A DNA stretch of 64,000 bases. Origin: Spirodela intermedia. Its lineage: Eukaryota > Streptophyta > Magnoliopsida > Alismatales > Araceae. The stretch is from contig LR746279.1 in the NCBI GenBank assembly GCA_902729315.2, positions 820,001 through 884,000 of the forward strand, read 5' to 3'. A program made the position numbers and the translations under genes. How positions within the stretch are numbered: the first letter of the stretch is position 1; each line of letters opens with the position of its first letter. The notes beneath the pieces were generated by a model that was given only the letters and a program-made list of their open reading frames with translations, did no database searches and was not told the origin of the DNA. Positions 1 to 9,657 of this stretch are shown piece after piece.

Positions 1-2
1 AG

Positions 3-200
3 CTGCTGCTGACCACCGCCACGTTCGTGGTGGCGATCTTCGGCGTGGTGGCCGGAGTCTTCGGCATGAACTTCCCCATCAAGCTGTTCGACCAGCCGGG
101 GGCCTTCGAGTGGGTTCTGGTCACCACCGGGCTCTGCGGTGTGGTTATCTTCTGCTCCTTCCTTTGGTTCTTCAAGTACAGGAGGCTGATGCCCCTGTGA
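3..200 (+). CDS. Mg2+ transporter of the MRS2/CorA family, C-terminal end (partial)
   Basis: The window opens inside this gene. The last 65 codons are open from position 3 to the TGA at 198-200. They contain the GMN signature (in FGMNFP) that follows the first pore-lining helix of CorA/MRS2 Mg2+ channels, a short loop, and a second hydrophobic helix ending in a basic tail (FKYRRLMPL). These channels are homopentamers in plant membranes that import or redistribute Mg2+. The conserved GMN and the two-helix layout make the family assignment firm. The specific paralogue cannot be told from this fragment. The start and earlier exons lie upstream of the window. Confidence 0.9.
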   Translation: MLLTTATFVVAIFGVVAGVFGMNFPIKLFDQPGAFEWVLVTTGLCGVVIFCSFLWFFKYRRLMPL

Positions 201-282
201 TTTAAGAAATTTATAAATTCCTTTCATTTATTCATATATAATACACACACAGATCGGAGGGATGGTTCTTTTGCTTCTGAGT

Positions 283-499
283 CAACTCGGTTGACCGCTG
301 CCTGATGTCTCCAGATGGATGAGAGAGAGAGAATAAGAAAGAAATAGAAACTCCTTGCTTCGCCAGAAAACCGTCACCTTCACCAGAGGGTGACAGTAGT
401 GAGAGAGAGAGAGAGAGAGCGAGAGAGAATAAGAAAGAAATAGAAACTCCTTGCTTCGCCCGAAAACTCGGACATAAAGGATCTCAGAGGGTGACAGTA

Positions 500-535
<36 letters not shown>

Positions 536-607
536 ATAAGAAAGAAGTAGAACTCCTTGTTTCGCCAAGAAACTCGGCCATAAAGGATCTCAGAGGGTGA
601 CAGTAGT

Positions 608-643
<36 letters not shown>

Positions 644-783
644 AAGAGAAGCTCCTTGCTTCGCCAGAAAACTCGGCCATAAGGTTCTCAGAGAGTGACA
701 GTAGAGATAGAGAGATATCGAGAGAGAGAGAGAGGGAGAGAAGGTAGGGCCCTGTTTCGCGAGAAGAAATAAATGAAAATATT

Positions 784-832
<49 letters not shown>

Positions 833-922
833 CTATTTTCCAAAAAATAAATGAAATGTCATTTGATCCAGTGGCATCAAACTCAGCCATAAGGGTCTCA
901 GAGAGTGAATGCAGAGATAGAG

Positions 923-964
<42 letters not shown>

Positions 965-970
965 TGAGAG
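283..970. repeat. GA-rich minisatellite, about 110-120 bp units, with (GA)n and (TA)n cores
   Basis: A block of about five to six diverged units. Each unit combines a GAGAGA run with a segment like CTCCTTGCTTCGCC, then AACTCGGCCATAAAGG, then TCTCAGAGGGTGACAGTAG. Units begin near 320, 400, 500, 605 and 690; a more diverged copy lies at 840-910. Pure (GA)n occupies about 786-830, and a (TA)n plus (GA)n tract about 920-965. The block fills the space between the Mg2+ transporter stop and the 3' end of the phytocyanin gene. Its long Ser/Leu-rich reading frames are translations of the repeat, not genes. Confidence 0.85.
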
Positions 971-1016
971 AGAGGAAAGGGAGGGGGACTTCGCTCAAAC
1001 AGCACAGACCCACATC

Positions 1017-1646
1017 TCACAGGCCTCCCCACAGACCTGTCAAGACAAGCACAATAGCCGCTGCAACGACCCCACCGCCGGCCGCCGCCGAGAATGGCGC
1101 CCCGCCAATCATCGGAATCGGGGCCTCCGCCTCCGCCGGCGACGGCGCCGGTGACGCGGCCGCCGCACTCCGCCGCTCCGCCATCACCACCACCACCAAC
1201 TTCACCCCCTTCCCGCATGCCCCCTCCTCCCCGCTGATGAAGTAGTGCGGGCCCGACCTTCTCAGCCTCACCGTGATGGCGCCGCCGCCGTGCTCCGCGA
1301 TGGGGCTGCTCGTGTTGCAGGCGAGATACGCCTCCCTCGTCACCTCCAAAACCGACGCCTTCCCATCGAACCTCCACACTGCCCACAATACGGCTTAGCT
1401 CTAGAGAGAGAAAGAGAGAGGGAGGAGAGAGAAGAGAGGGAGAGAGAGGGAGGGGTGAGTCTTCTTACCGAGGGAATCGCCGACTTGGAATCGGTTTGCT
1501 TCGGCCCAGTGGTTGAGGACGCGGAGAGACGAAGAAGAGACGGTCCAGGAGTTGATGGAGCCGCCGACGAGGTACTCCTTGGCGGCGGAGAGCCCACAGA
1601 GGAGGAAGAGGAGGGAGACGGAGAAGTAGAGGGAGGCAGCAGCCAT
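1017..1646 (-). CDS. Early nodulin-like protein (phytocyanin, GPI-anchored, lacks copper ligands)
   Basis: Two exons, 1469-1646 and 1017-1378, joined in phase 1 give 179 residues. The 90-bp intron is almost pure CT on the sense strand. Residues 1-22 are a signal peptide. The plastocyanin-like domain follows, with the family pattern around VGDSLVWRFD, the disulphide cysteines in YLACN and GACGKG, and GPHYFIS. A short Ala/Pro/Ser segment and a hydrophobic C-terminus ending LWGGL fit GPI anchoring at the plasma membrane. The positions that bind copper in true phytocyanins (His, Cys, His, Met/Gln) are not kept: LEV replaces the first His segment, GAC replaces GHC, and Val follows in KGVKL. This places it with the early nodulin-like group, thought to bind carbohydrate or act structurally at the cell surface rather than in electron transfer. 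Confidence 0.88.
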
Positions 1647-1962
1647 TCCGAGAGAGAGGGAGATGGATCAGTAGAGTTAGAGAGAGAGAGGGCGATGGAT
1701 AGGTGGGGTCTGAGAGAAAAGGGTACAGTGTAGAGAGAGAGAATGAGAGAGCGAATGCGGAGAGGGAAGGGCCTCTTGGTCTCTTATAGAAGAAGCTGGG
1801 GGTGCCCGAGGGCGGGTAACTAGCCGTTGAGCCTGGCTGGTGGCCAGCGAAAGCTGCCGTCTCGAACCGGGCGTCGAATTCGCGGAGCTAGCCGTTAGGC
1901 TTGATCCCAGCCTTGCATATATATTATAAATATTTATAATAATAAAATGTATTTTAGAACAA
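1647..1962. promoter_or_regulatory. Upstream region of the phytocyanin gene, possible TATA box
   Basis: On the minus strand TATAAGAG lies at 1781-1788, about 135 bp before the phytocyanin start codon, a reasonable TATA box. The intervening leader is GA/CT-rich (1655-1760). Two related segments containing TAGCCGTT (about 1820 and 1889) suggest a small local duplication. The far end, 1917-1950, is AT-rich and borders the tRNA gene. Confidence 0.4.
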
Positions 1963-2035
1963 GGGGATGTAGCTCAGATGGTAGAGTGCTCGCTTAGCAT
2001 GCGAGAAGTACGGGGATCGATACCCCGCATCTCCA
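1963..2035 (+). tRNA. tRNA-Ala (anticodon AGC)
   Basis: A complete 73-nt cloverleaf. The acceptor stem GGGGATG pairs with CATCTCC (one G-U), followed by discriminator A. The D arm contains TAGCTCAGATGGTAGAG (A box). The anticodon stem CTCGC/GCGAG encloses the loop TTAGCAT, with anticodon AGC. The T arm CGGGG-ATCGATA-CCCCG holds a B-box-like loop. No intron is present and CCA is not encoded, as expected for a nuclear gene. TTATTTTTA downstream can serve as the pol III terminator. Confidence 0.95.
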
Positions 2036-2580
2036 TTATTTTTATCTCTTTCACACGCGTGGTGCGTGTGTTCTTTCTCTGCCCATGAGACCCCTCCCTT
2101 GAAGTCGTGAGAAAAACCATGTGAGACCTCCGAGAAGGGCACCCACCACGTCTTCTTCTTCTCTCCCTGTTCATCTCCTCAGTGAAAGTCATTCACACAT
2201 ACGTGCACACAAAGAAGAACTTCCATTAAAGAATCAATAAATCTCACAGTTTCCACCTCTTTTTTCTTTTACAGTCCCTCTCTGCATAAACCTGAGCAAG
2301 ATCATGGCTTTCTAGCCCAGATGCTCTCAGCGAACAAGAATATTACATGCTGTTCCAACCCAAGAGGGAAAAATGAATTGGGGGGGTGGTGGGTTGTTGA
2401 ATCTTTCCCGTGAGGAAGTTCTAAGCAGACCCATCAACCCTTTCTTTCTCCAAACCATGGAGAATCTGTGAATGTAGCTTAGAACGCATCAATCAGATTC
2501 AGGGCTCTGAAGAAGGCTTCATCTTTCTGATTCGAGAGGTGTTGACTCCTTCAAGGGAACCACTGAGACTTCTTGAGGCC
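2036..2580. other. Intergenic spacer between tRNA-Ala and the 3' end of the TBL gene
   Basis: No gene is supported here. Positions 2037-2070 contain the tRNA terminator T-runs and a short GTGCGTGTG-type inverted repeat. The stretch next to 2580 probably includes the 3' UTR of the minus-strand trichome birefringence-like gene. The short open frames on the minus strand (1954-2192) show no family resemblance. Confidence 0.5.
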
Positions 2581-5144
2581 TCATCCTTCTCCCAGATCAT
2601 GCAGAATCTGTGCCACCAGGATGTCCACCCAGGTGTCGGGCACTCCAGGGAGGCACCAGTGGAGGCAGTCCTGGCCCCAAATCTTGACTGCGTCCCTCTT
2701 CCCCAGCCAGATGGCCGGGTGGGCGTCGGCCCTGAACTCGCTCAGATAAGTGATGTTCAGGAGATGAATGTCTGTGCCTTGTAGAGCTTGCTGGATCAAA
2801 TGGTTCACCTCTCTCGCTTCCTTGTTCACTCCTCTGTTCCTCGGATCAAACCAGGCATCGAGCTGTCTAGATGGGTCAGCTTTCACTCCCCAAACGAGAA
2901 AAATAATGAGCAATGAATTCCATGCTGTTGTGTTATACCTGGTCTTCTTTGATGGGTTTCTTGAACAAGCAGCTGCCGTTCTGATTCCATTCACCACCAT
3001 AAAAATGGCGGGGAGACTGTGACCGCCAGAACTTGAGAGTTCTCCGAGGAACCTCCCTCCCTATGTAGCCAACCGTATGGTTGAGGACCACCTCGAGGCC
3101 TTCCAATATGCTGAGTGGAGGAACCATGGGCTCTCCATCTTTGTAGAACACGAGTGGCGTCTCTTTTGGGAATTTATCAGGGCCCCACCTGGTGCAGGAG
3201 GGGAGGGAAAGCCCTTATTTTTATTAATCCCAGGGAAAAACCAGCAAAAAAAAGAAGAAGCTTTTTAAGCATTTCTGAAGATTTTCTGGGTACATGATAA
3301 AAATCATATTCATTTCTTGTGAGATTGAGAGAAGAAATTGAGCTGGAACAGCTTCCTTGAATAGAAAAGAATTCAATATTCAGTCATGGAAAAAAAAGGG
3401 TACCGCAGCTGTACATTAATATGAAGCACAGACATATGATGAATAGGAAAAATACGAATAAGGTTTATAGTTGGCGTCATGCCTATTGACCGAAATGGTC
3501 AACAAGCCTCCCAGTCATAGGCTGATGAGAACCACTGATCTATTAGGATACCCCATAACCCAAAATGCACCAAAAGGTTATAATTTTACTCAGAATGGAT
3601 AGATTTGCCTAGATATCAGCTGAATAACCATTCTTCCCCCTCTTGATTCTGGGCATAATATACCCAAGAAAAGCTATGTAAGGTGGCTCCGAATTAGCTC
3701 TCTGTCAAAGCCAAAAAGATGCTCATCTCTCATACAAACCTTGACGGCCGGCTATTTCAATGGTCAGAAAAGGCCGCTCTCATCTTGGCATAGCTATTTC
3801 GAATTATTTCAGCGGTTACATGGTTGAGCCATAATCTATGAGCCTAATAGGATAATTTGCTGTGATATCACGCAATGTATGATGCAATAATGATTTCCAA
3901 AGTTAACCACGAATGATGGGAAGCCTATGCCTTGATATCTTGGCTTATTAAGACAACCACATAGGAAATTAAGTGTTCAACGGAGAAGCTATGTTCCATG
4001 AAAAAAAAAACAAAAAAAAGGGATGCTGCAAAGTTAGAAGCCCAGTAGAAACCGCCCCAGTGATGGTCCATACATCATGGATCAAGTTATAGAAAGAAAT
4101 TGATGGAATCCATTCTGACAAGAAAAGGCGAAGAGGGTCTTACCAGTGCCCGGTGTTAAACACCAGAACATCATAGAAGCTGGTAACGTTGGCCCAGTCA
4201 CCAGCAGGAACATCTACATCGACCCTATAGAACCCCTTCACTTCACTCTTGCTTCCAGAGGTTAAGCCTTCAGCAGGCTGCCACCTTTATGTGATAAATA
4301 ATCAGTCTAAAGATTTCCCCATAGATGAACAAGGTTCCATATTTACTTTTAACACACATGATTCTTGCGAATTTTCAAGAAAAAAAGATCTGGATTGAAA
4401 AATGCTATGCAGAGGACAAGATCATGGCGAAATTTCTGCAGTTTATTCGTGAATTTTTGGATTCATGGGGTGGTTTTGCCTCTGTGATTGAGGGATTGTG
4501 ACGAACCCAAGGACTTACCGATATCTAGAGAGCAACACAGCGCGGTGGTAAGCGACAGTGACATCGAAATGGGGGAAGTAGCCGCCTTTCCATGCCCCCT
4601 TCTTCTTCCATTTCCTCGCATCTCCGTCCGCGGACCAGAGGGTGCAGAGGAAGGAGACCACGAAATTCTCGTTGAGGGAATCGCCGACGAACCCTATCCG
4701 GCGGCCTCTCATGGCAGACAAGAAGGCCGCCGGATCGAATCCGACCTTCGGAGGAGATGCAGCTTCAGAGACGCAGGTCTCCGGGATCCAGACCCAAGAA
4801 TTGATCCCCTCCATCCCCTCCCTTCCGTTCCTTAGGCAGTTCCAGGCATTGCGGTGGAAGGGGCAGCTCCCGTTGTACCGGAGCGGCCTGCGGCCCCTCG
4901 CCCACTGCCCTCGCGAGGGCTCGCAGTCACGACGGAGATGAGGAACCGTCGAGGATTTGCCATGGCGCTGCTGCATGGCCGGGGGGAAGAAATTGAGGAG
5001 AGGATATCGACCGTAGAGCTGGAGATGCGCGAGGAAGACCATGCCGAGGAAAACCAGAGGGAGGAGGACGACGGTGAGTACACAGGGGGAGAAAGGTCGC
5101 GCTGAGGGACGAGGAGGAGGAGGCTTCCTCCACGGCCGCTCCAT
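2581..5144 (-). CDS. Trichome birefringence-like protein (DUF231/PMR5 family O-acetyltransferase), TBL12/13-like
   Basis: Four exons (4519-5144, 4144-4284, 2939-3188, 2581-2862) with matching phases encode 432 residues. Near the N-terminus a hydrophobic segment (VLTVVLLPLVFLGMVFLAHL) makes a type II Golgi membrane protein. The PMR5N region includes RRPLRYNGSCPFHRNAWNC. The GDS motif (VGDSLNEN, about residues 153-155) and the C-terminal DxxH motif (DCLHW, Asp404 and His407) are the expected catalytic residues of these Golgi enzymes, which O-acetylate wall polysaccharides. NTGHWWGP spans the exon 2/3 junction, which supports the splicing. An in-frame ATG 41 codons upstream exists; the chosen Met directly precedes the basic and membrane segment. 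The closest subgroup by the GFVGDSLNENF context is TBL12/13, from memory of the family. The substrate is unknown. Confidence 0.9.
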
Positions 5145-5562
5145 CTCCGCTACGCTCTCCCCAGCATCAGCAGAGCAGATCGGCGGCGCCGCCGGCCGAA
5201 TTCCCCGTCCCTCGCCATTTCCTCTGCTCCACCGGTAGAAACTATTTGAGATCCCCTCCAAGAACAATGGAAATTATTTTTTTATTTCAAAAATTTTCAA
5301 AAATATTATATCGTAATTACCTAATTAGTCAACTAAATTAATATTATCTAGTTTATGAAAATAGGAAGAAATCGTGTTTTATTTAATAAATATTTTTCAG
5401 ATATTTAAATGGTTATTTCTGTTTATATGTATATTATTATTATTATTTAAATTCTTTTGGGCAGTTAAATAGCAGTTGTGAGAACCTTTCCTGGAGCTCG
5501 AGGAGAGTGGGAGATCGGAGCAGGGCTGCGGATTCGGGAGGAAGCGAAGGGGCTTTGCGAGG
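5145..5562. promoter_or_regulatory. Shared head-to-head promoter region of the TBL and PSMD9 genes
   Basis: The two start codons are only 418 bp apart and diverge. The centre (about 5270-5460) is strongly AT-rich, including a run of ATTATTATTATT near 5432. Both flanks are GC-rich transcribed leaders. No clear TATA box for either gene was picked out. Confidence 0.5.
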
Positions 5563-8500
5563 ATGGTGGGGGCGAACCTGAAGGCGGAGACGATCTCTCT
5601 GATGGACCAGAGGGCCTCGATTGAAGCGCAGATGAATGCGATCATCGACCGCCTCTCCCAACCCGGTGGCCCGGGAATCACCGGCAATCTTCTTGATCCC
5701 GAGGTAGGAGTTGCTCTTCCTCCCGATTGTTCTTCTTCTTCTAGGGGATAATCTTCGAGATGCTGGATTCACTTGCTGCTGGTCGCGATGCGTGCAGGGA
5801 TTTCCGCGGCCAGATATCGATATTCCTGCCATCCGGTCGGACCGTCGTCGGCTTGCTGGTGAGGGAGTCGATCTGAAATATGTTCATCTCATCCTTTGGG
5901 TGTTTCTGTAGCTCTATAAACTATTATTGAGCTGTCTCTTTGCTCGTATCTCATTCATCAGTATGTTGTCTCTTTGCCTGTCGCTTTTTTGGTTTTACGA
6001 TAATTTTTTGGAGTTCTTGTGGCGTGGCTTCGGTATTCTCGAAGTATGTGAGATATATTCCTCATAAAAAAAAAATTCAGTAGACTCGGTTGGTCTGTCA
6101 GGTCATGCTGCCAAGTATTTCCTACAGATTCGCGCATGATAACATTTTCTGAGTCAGTAGTTTGCCTGGTTGCTTATCATGCATACTCTTGTCGATCTCT
6201 TTGCGATTGTATCAATTGATTCTCTCTGGATCAGAAACCAGGAATTTACTTAGGTCCAACAGTCGTGTTCCTCCTGAAGCAATTAACTTTCTACATGCAG
6301 TATATTTCCTCTTGAAAATACCAAGCTGAGCATTAAGCTAATGTGACGCTTGAGTCTCTTGGCGATATGTTTCTATCTACTTGCGCTTTTCAACCTTTTC
6401 AAAATGACGAAGTAAACTTCAAGCTGATAGGATGATTGCCAATGAATTATAATTTCCTGCCAGAATGGTAGTTGTTACTAATTAATAGTTCACGGGGTTC
6501 TCAGTTAATATTTTCTCTTATCTCAATTGTTCAGAACTTCGCAGTGACCACAAAAACCTGACAAACAGAATAGATCAGAACTTACAAGTATTGCATTCTG
6601 GAAAACTGAGTCAGAACACGTCAAGTCATACAAGAGATTCAGGTATGGACAAATCAATATCTAGCATCGTTAATAGCTGTCTGTCTTATCCGTTTCCGTT
6701 TGTGTACCATCTTCTGATTCTTTATGTAAATGCTGTTATGACTGGTCGTTAATATTTTCTTGTCAGAGTATATGCTTCACATTTAATTGTTAATTAGTAT
6801 ACTGTTCTTGAATCATCTTAAATTATTTTATGGATTTATTAGGATAAACTGTCTTCAGAGTCATGTGACTAGCATATGCTTGACCTCATTTGTCTCACAA
6901 CCTCAATGATATATAGGTTTCCTTGCTCCAAAAATGTAACCAGTCTGTTGATTATAAGCACTGCTTCAGATGCTTGGCATATTTGCGTATTAGTGGTATC
7001 TCTCGAATTAAGCCGATTACTGTGTGAATATTACATAAAAGGGAAGCCTAGAGTTTGAGCAGCTTGAGTAATCCGCGCGTCTCCCTATATATATGTGAAT
7101 GGACCACTGAAAGGACAGAGGCATCAGGGATAGGATAAGGTTGTCTACTTCAGGACTTGACTCCTACGGAGGGAAACTGAGTGTGGCATGGAAAGTCGCA
7201 GCATATTGGCCACCTTAACTGACAATAGTCTCAGCTAATTGAGCAACTAGTCATCGATCAAGAATCAACCTTCAAACCTCATTCACAGTAAAATATGAGA
7301 GAGAGTGAGAACTTAAGAGAGGGAGAGGGAGAGAGAGAGAGAAGGTGCTTCTTTTAGGGAAGTCAATGGGACTCAAGACCTTTATCTGGGCTTATACCGA
7401 GTGAATAGAGAAGGGGAACAACTCTAAATTCATTAACGGATTCAATTCTTAAAAAAGAAAATCATCACGGACCATTTGAGTAACAGAAAAGAAAACCCTT
7501 ATGAAAATTGAATATCTTCATCCAATAGATATACGACAGATAGTGGACATTCTACAGAAGCATTTCACAGTTAGTTTCTTTGAACTGGGGTTTATTCTTT
7601 TTTTAAGTAGGTACGCAACTGAACCAGAAATTTCCTTACCTCTCCAATTTCTAACGGATCAAGATAATCCACTTGCTCCAGTATAAATAGTACCTATCTG
7701 TTCTTCCACCCCAAGAGGGGCAGATTGGAAATCTTCCCCCGCCCTTCCCACAAATGGAGAATAGATTCACAGGAAACCGGAAAGGTGAGGAGAAAATAGC
7801 CCAAAAGAAATGAAATAGCAACGAAGTGGGAGATTCAAACAGAGTAATCTTAGTGGCCCATAAGGCCCAAACGCATTTTATTTTCGTTGCCTAGGTAATT
7901 ATTTAGGAAATATTATCTGTAAGTAAAAAAAAAATTTAATCAGATCATATTACAGATGAAGACCGGTTTTCTGAACCCAGGAAAATATTTTCAGTTTTTC
8001 TCTTTGCTTTCGGATTCAACGGACTTTTGGTCCTTGTGATATCCGAATCTGAATAAAAACCCAATAACCATACATCTCGTCATCTATCATTCTCGATCGT
8101 CACCCAAATAATTTCCTCAATTTGCTTTCATAGTTATGAAATTACCATGCAAAATCTGAAGAATGCTACTTCTTTTCACCACATACGTTGTGTTGTGATA
8201 TAGAAATGCTCTTTCACGTACGATAATCATGGATCCGCCATTGCCCGTACAGACGCCATGGCCCGAGCTTCCTCCCGTCCCGACGGATCGACTCAAGCTT
8301 CGGGAGCCACGATGGACGAGGATTCCTTCCTGGGCGTCCCTTTCGCCACGATAGACGAGATAATCGAGGACTCCCCGGCTGCACAAGATGGGTTGCGGAT
8401 GGGCGATCTGGTGGTCAAGTTCGGGGACGTGGTGATGGGTGACGAGCTTCTTCCGAGGCTTGCTTCCGAGGCACAATCGAACCAGGGGAATCCGGTGCCG

Positions 8501-9305
8501 GTGGGTATCATGCGCCAGGGCTCGCCAATGACGTTGACTGTGACACCCAGACAGTGGCACGGCCGCGGCCTCCTCGGGTACGTTACCCTTCCTCTTCCTT
8601 TTCTCTTTCATTCATTCATTTATTCATTCATTTATTCATTCATTTATTCATTTATTCGTTGGTTTTCCTTTCTCTTTGCTGCCGTTAGCTTCTTTGTTCT
8701 TCTGATGGATGGGTAGCATTCCTGGGGGGGTTGACTATTGACAAAGTTTCTTTTTTCTTTACTGCTGCCGTAAGCTTCTTCCTTCTTCTGATGGATAGGT
8801 GGCGTTCCTGGGGGGGTTGACTATTAACAAAGTCTCTTTTTTCTTTTCTGCCCTAAGCTTCTTCCCTCTTCTGATGGATGGGTAGCATTCCTGGGGGGGG
8901 GTTGACTATTAACAAAGTCTCTTTTTTCTTGCCTGCTGCCGTAAGCTTCTTCCTTCTTCTGATGGATGGGTGGCGTTCCTGGGGGGGTTGACTATTAGTA
9001 AGGTCTCTTTTATCTTTACTGCCGTTAGCTTCTTCCTTCTTCTGATGGATGGGTGACATTCCTTGGGGGGGTTGACTATTAATGAGGTCTCTTTTTTCTT
9101 TACTGCCATTAGCTTCTTCCTTCTTCTGATGCATGGGTGACATTCCTTGAGGGGGTTGACTATTAATAAGGTGTCTTTTTTCTTTACTGCTGCTGCAAGC
9201 TTCTTCCTTCTTCTAATGGATGGGTGGCGTTCCTGGGGGGGTTGACTATTTATTAACAAAGTCTCTGCTCATTTTATTCGCAGGTGCCACTTCCGGATCC
9301 TATGA
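5563..9305 (+). CDS. PSMD9: 26S proteasome non-ATPase regulatory subunit 9 (PSMD9/Nas2 assembly chaperone)
   Basis: Five exons (5563-5703, 5798-5858, 6535-6642, 8253-8577, 9284-9305) join with consistent phases to 218 residues. The N-terminal helical region includes LMDQRASIEAQMNAIIDRL and the family motif GFPRPDIDIPAIRSDR. The C-terminal half is a PDZ domain (about residues 127-205) with GVPFATIDEIIEDSPAAQDGL and GDLVVKFGDV. The protein ends GRGLLGCHFRIL; the last seven codons are carried by a 22-nt final coding segment, and this conserved ending confirms the model. Nas2/p27 holds the base ATPases Rpt4/Rpt5 during assembly of the 26S proteasome and leaves the mature particle. Intron 3 is 1.6 kb. 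Intron 4 is filled by a minisatellite. It is divergent from the TBL gene. Confidence 0.93.
6643..8252 (+). other. Large third intron of PSMD9
   Basis: This 1.6-kb intron holds a (GA)n tract at about 7315-7342 and otherwise unremarkable AT-rich sequence. A 61-codon open frame at 7501-7686 matches nothing I recognise. Confidence 0.5.
8605..8658 (+). repeat. Tetranucleotide repeat, TTCA/TTTA type
   Basis: A short array of TTCATTCATTTATTCATTCA-type units just inside intron 4 of PSMD9, about 30 bp after the donor site. Confidence 0.9.
8700..9270 (+). repeat. Seven-unit minisatellite, about 85 bp period, in the last PSMD9 intron
   Basis: Units are marked by GATGGATGGGT (or a near variant) at 8704, 8790, 8873, 8961, 9043, 9128 and 9215, so spacings run 82-88 bp. 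Each unit has a G-run followed by TTGACTATTA, a TTTTTTCTTT pyrimidine run, and AGCTTCTTCC. The last unit runs almost into the acceptor site of the final coding exon at 9284. Confidence 0.93.
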
Positions 9306-9657
9306 GGGTCGGTCTCCTCCCTCCCTAGATCCTCAGAGTCGGGTTCTTCGTGGCGATCAACTCCTCCCCCTCAGATGTCGGAGTTCCAGTTCCATCCCAC
9401 AGTACGCTGACTTTAAACGTGCGCTGACTTTACTCACCAAGTGTGCGTTTGTGGTGTGAGTCGCCCTGGTCAAGCCAAATCGATAGATATTTCACCACGA
9501 AACAGTTGTTCCTCCACTTTCCATCAATAGAGCGACGAGTGACGGGATTTCTGAGGGAGTACAAACACGGATGGATCCTCTGAAAGGGCTGTACATAGAA
9601 AATGGAGCATCTTCCGTCGGCGCCGTCGGTAGAGAAGGAGAGGCCTCCACCAGCTCT
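9306..9657. other. Convergent 3' ends of PSMD9 and the WRKY gene
   Basis: No gene is seen. The stretch probably holds the 3' UTR of PSMD9 (plus) and of the WRKY gene (minus). Two partly similar GCTGACTTTA segments occur near 9407 and 9423. Confidence 0.45.

Noticed and set aside
282-1013. Ser/Leu-rich open frames of up to 132 codons on the minus strand
   Set aside because: They translate GA/CT microsatellites and show no start context, domain or composition of a real protein.
2888-2938. Acceptor GGGGAG/TGAAAGC for TBL exon 4
   Set aside because: Gives the wrong phase; the acceptor ending at GACAG before CTCGATGCC keeps frame and restores the conserved DQLDxWFDP sequence.
7501-7686. 61-codon frame in PSMD9 intron 3, suspected organelle DNA
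   Set aside because: No recognisable plastid or mitochondrial gene sequence and no supporting flank.
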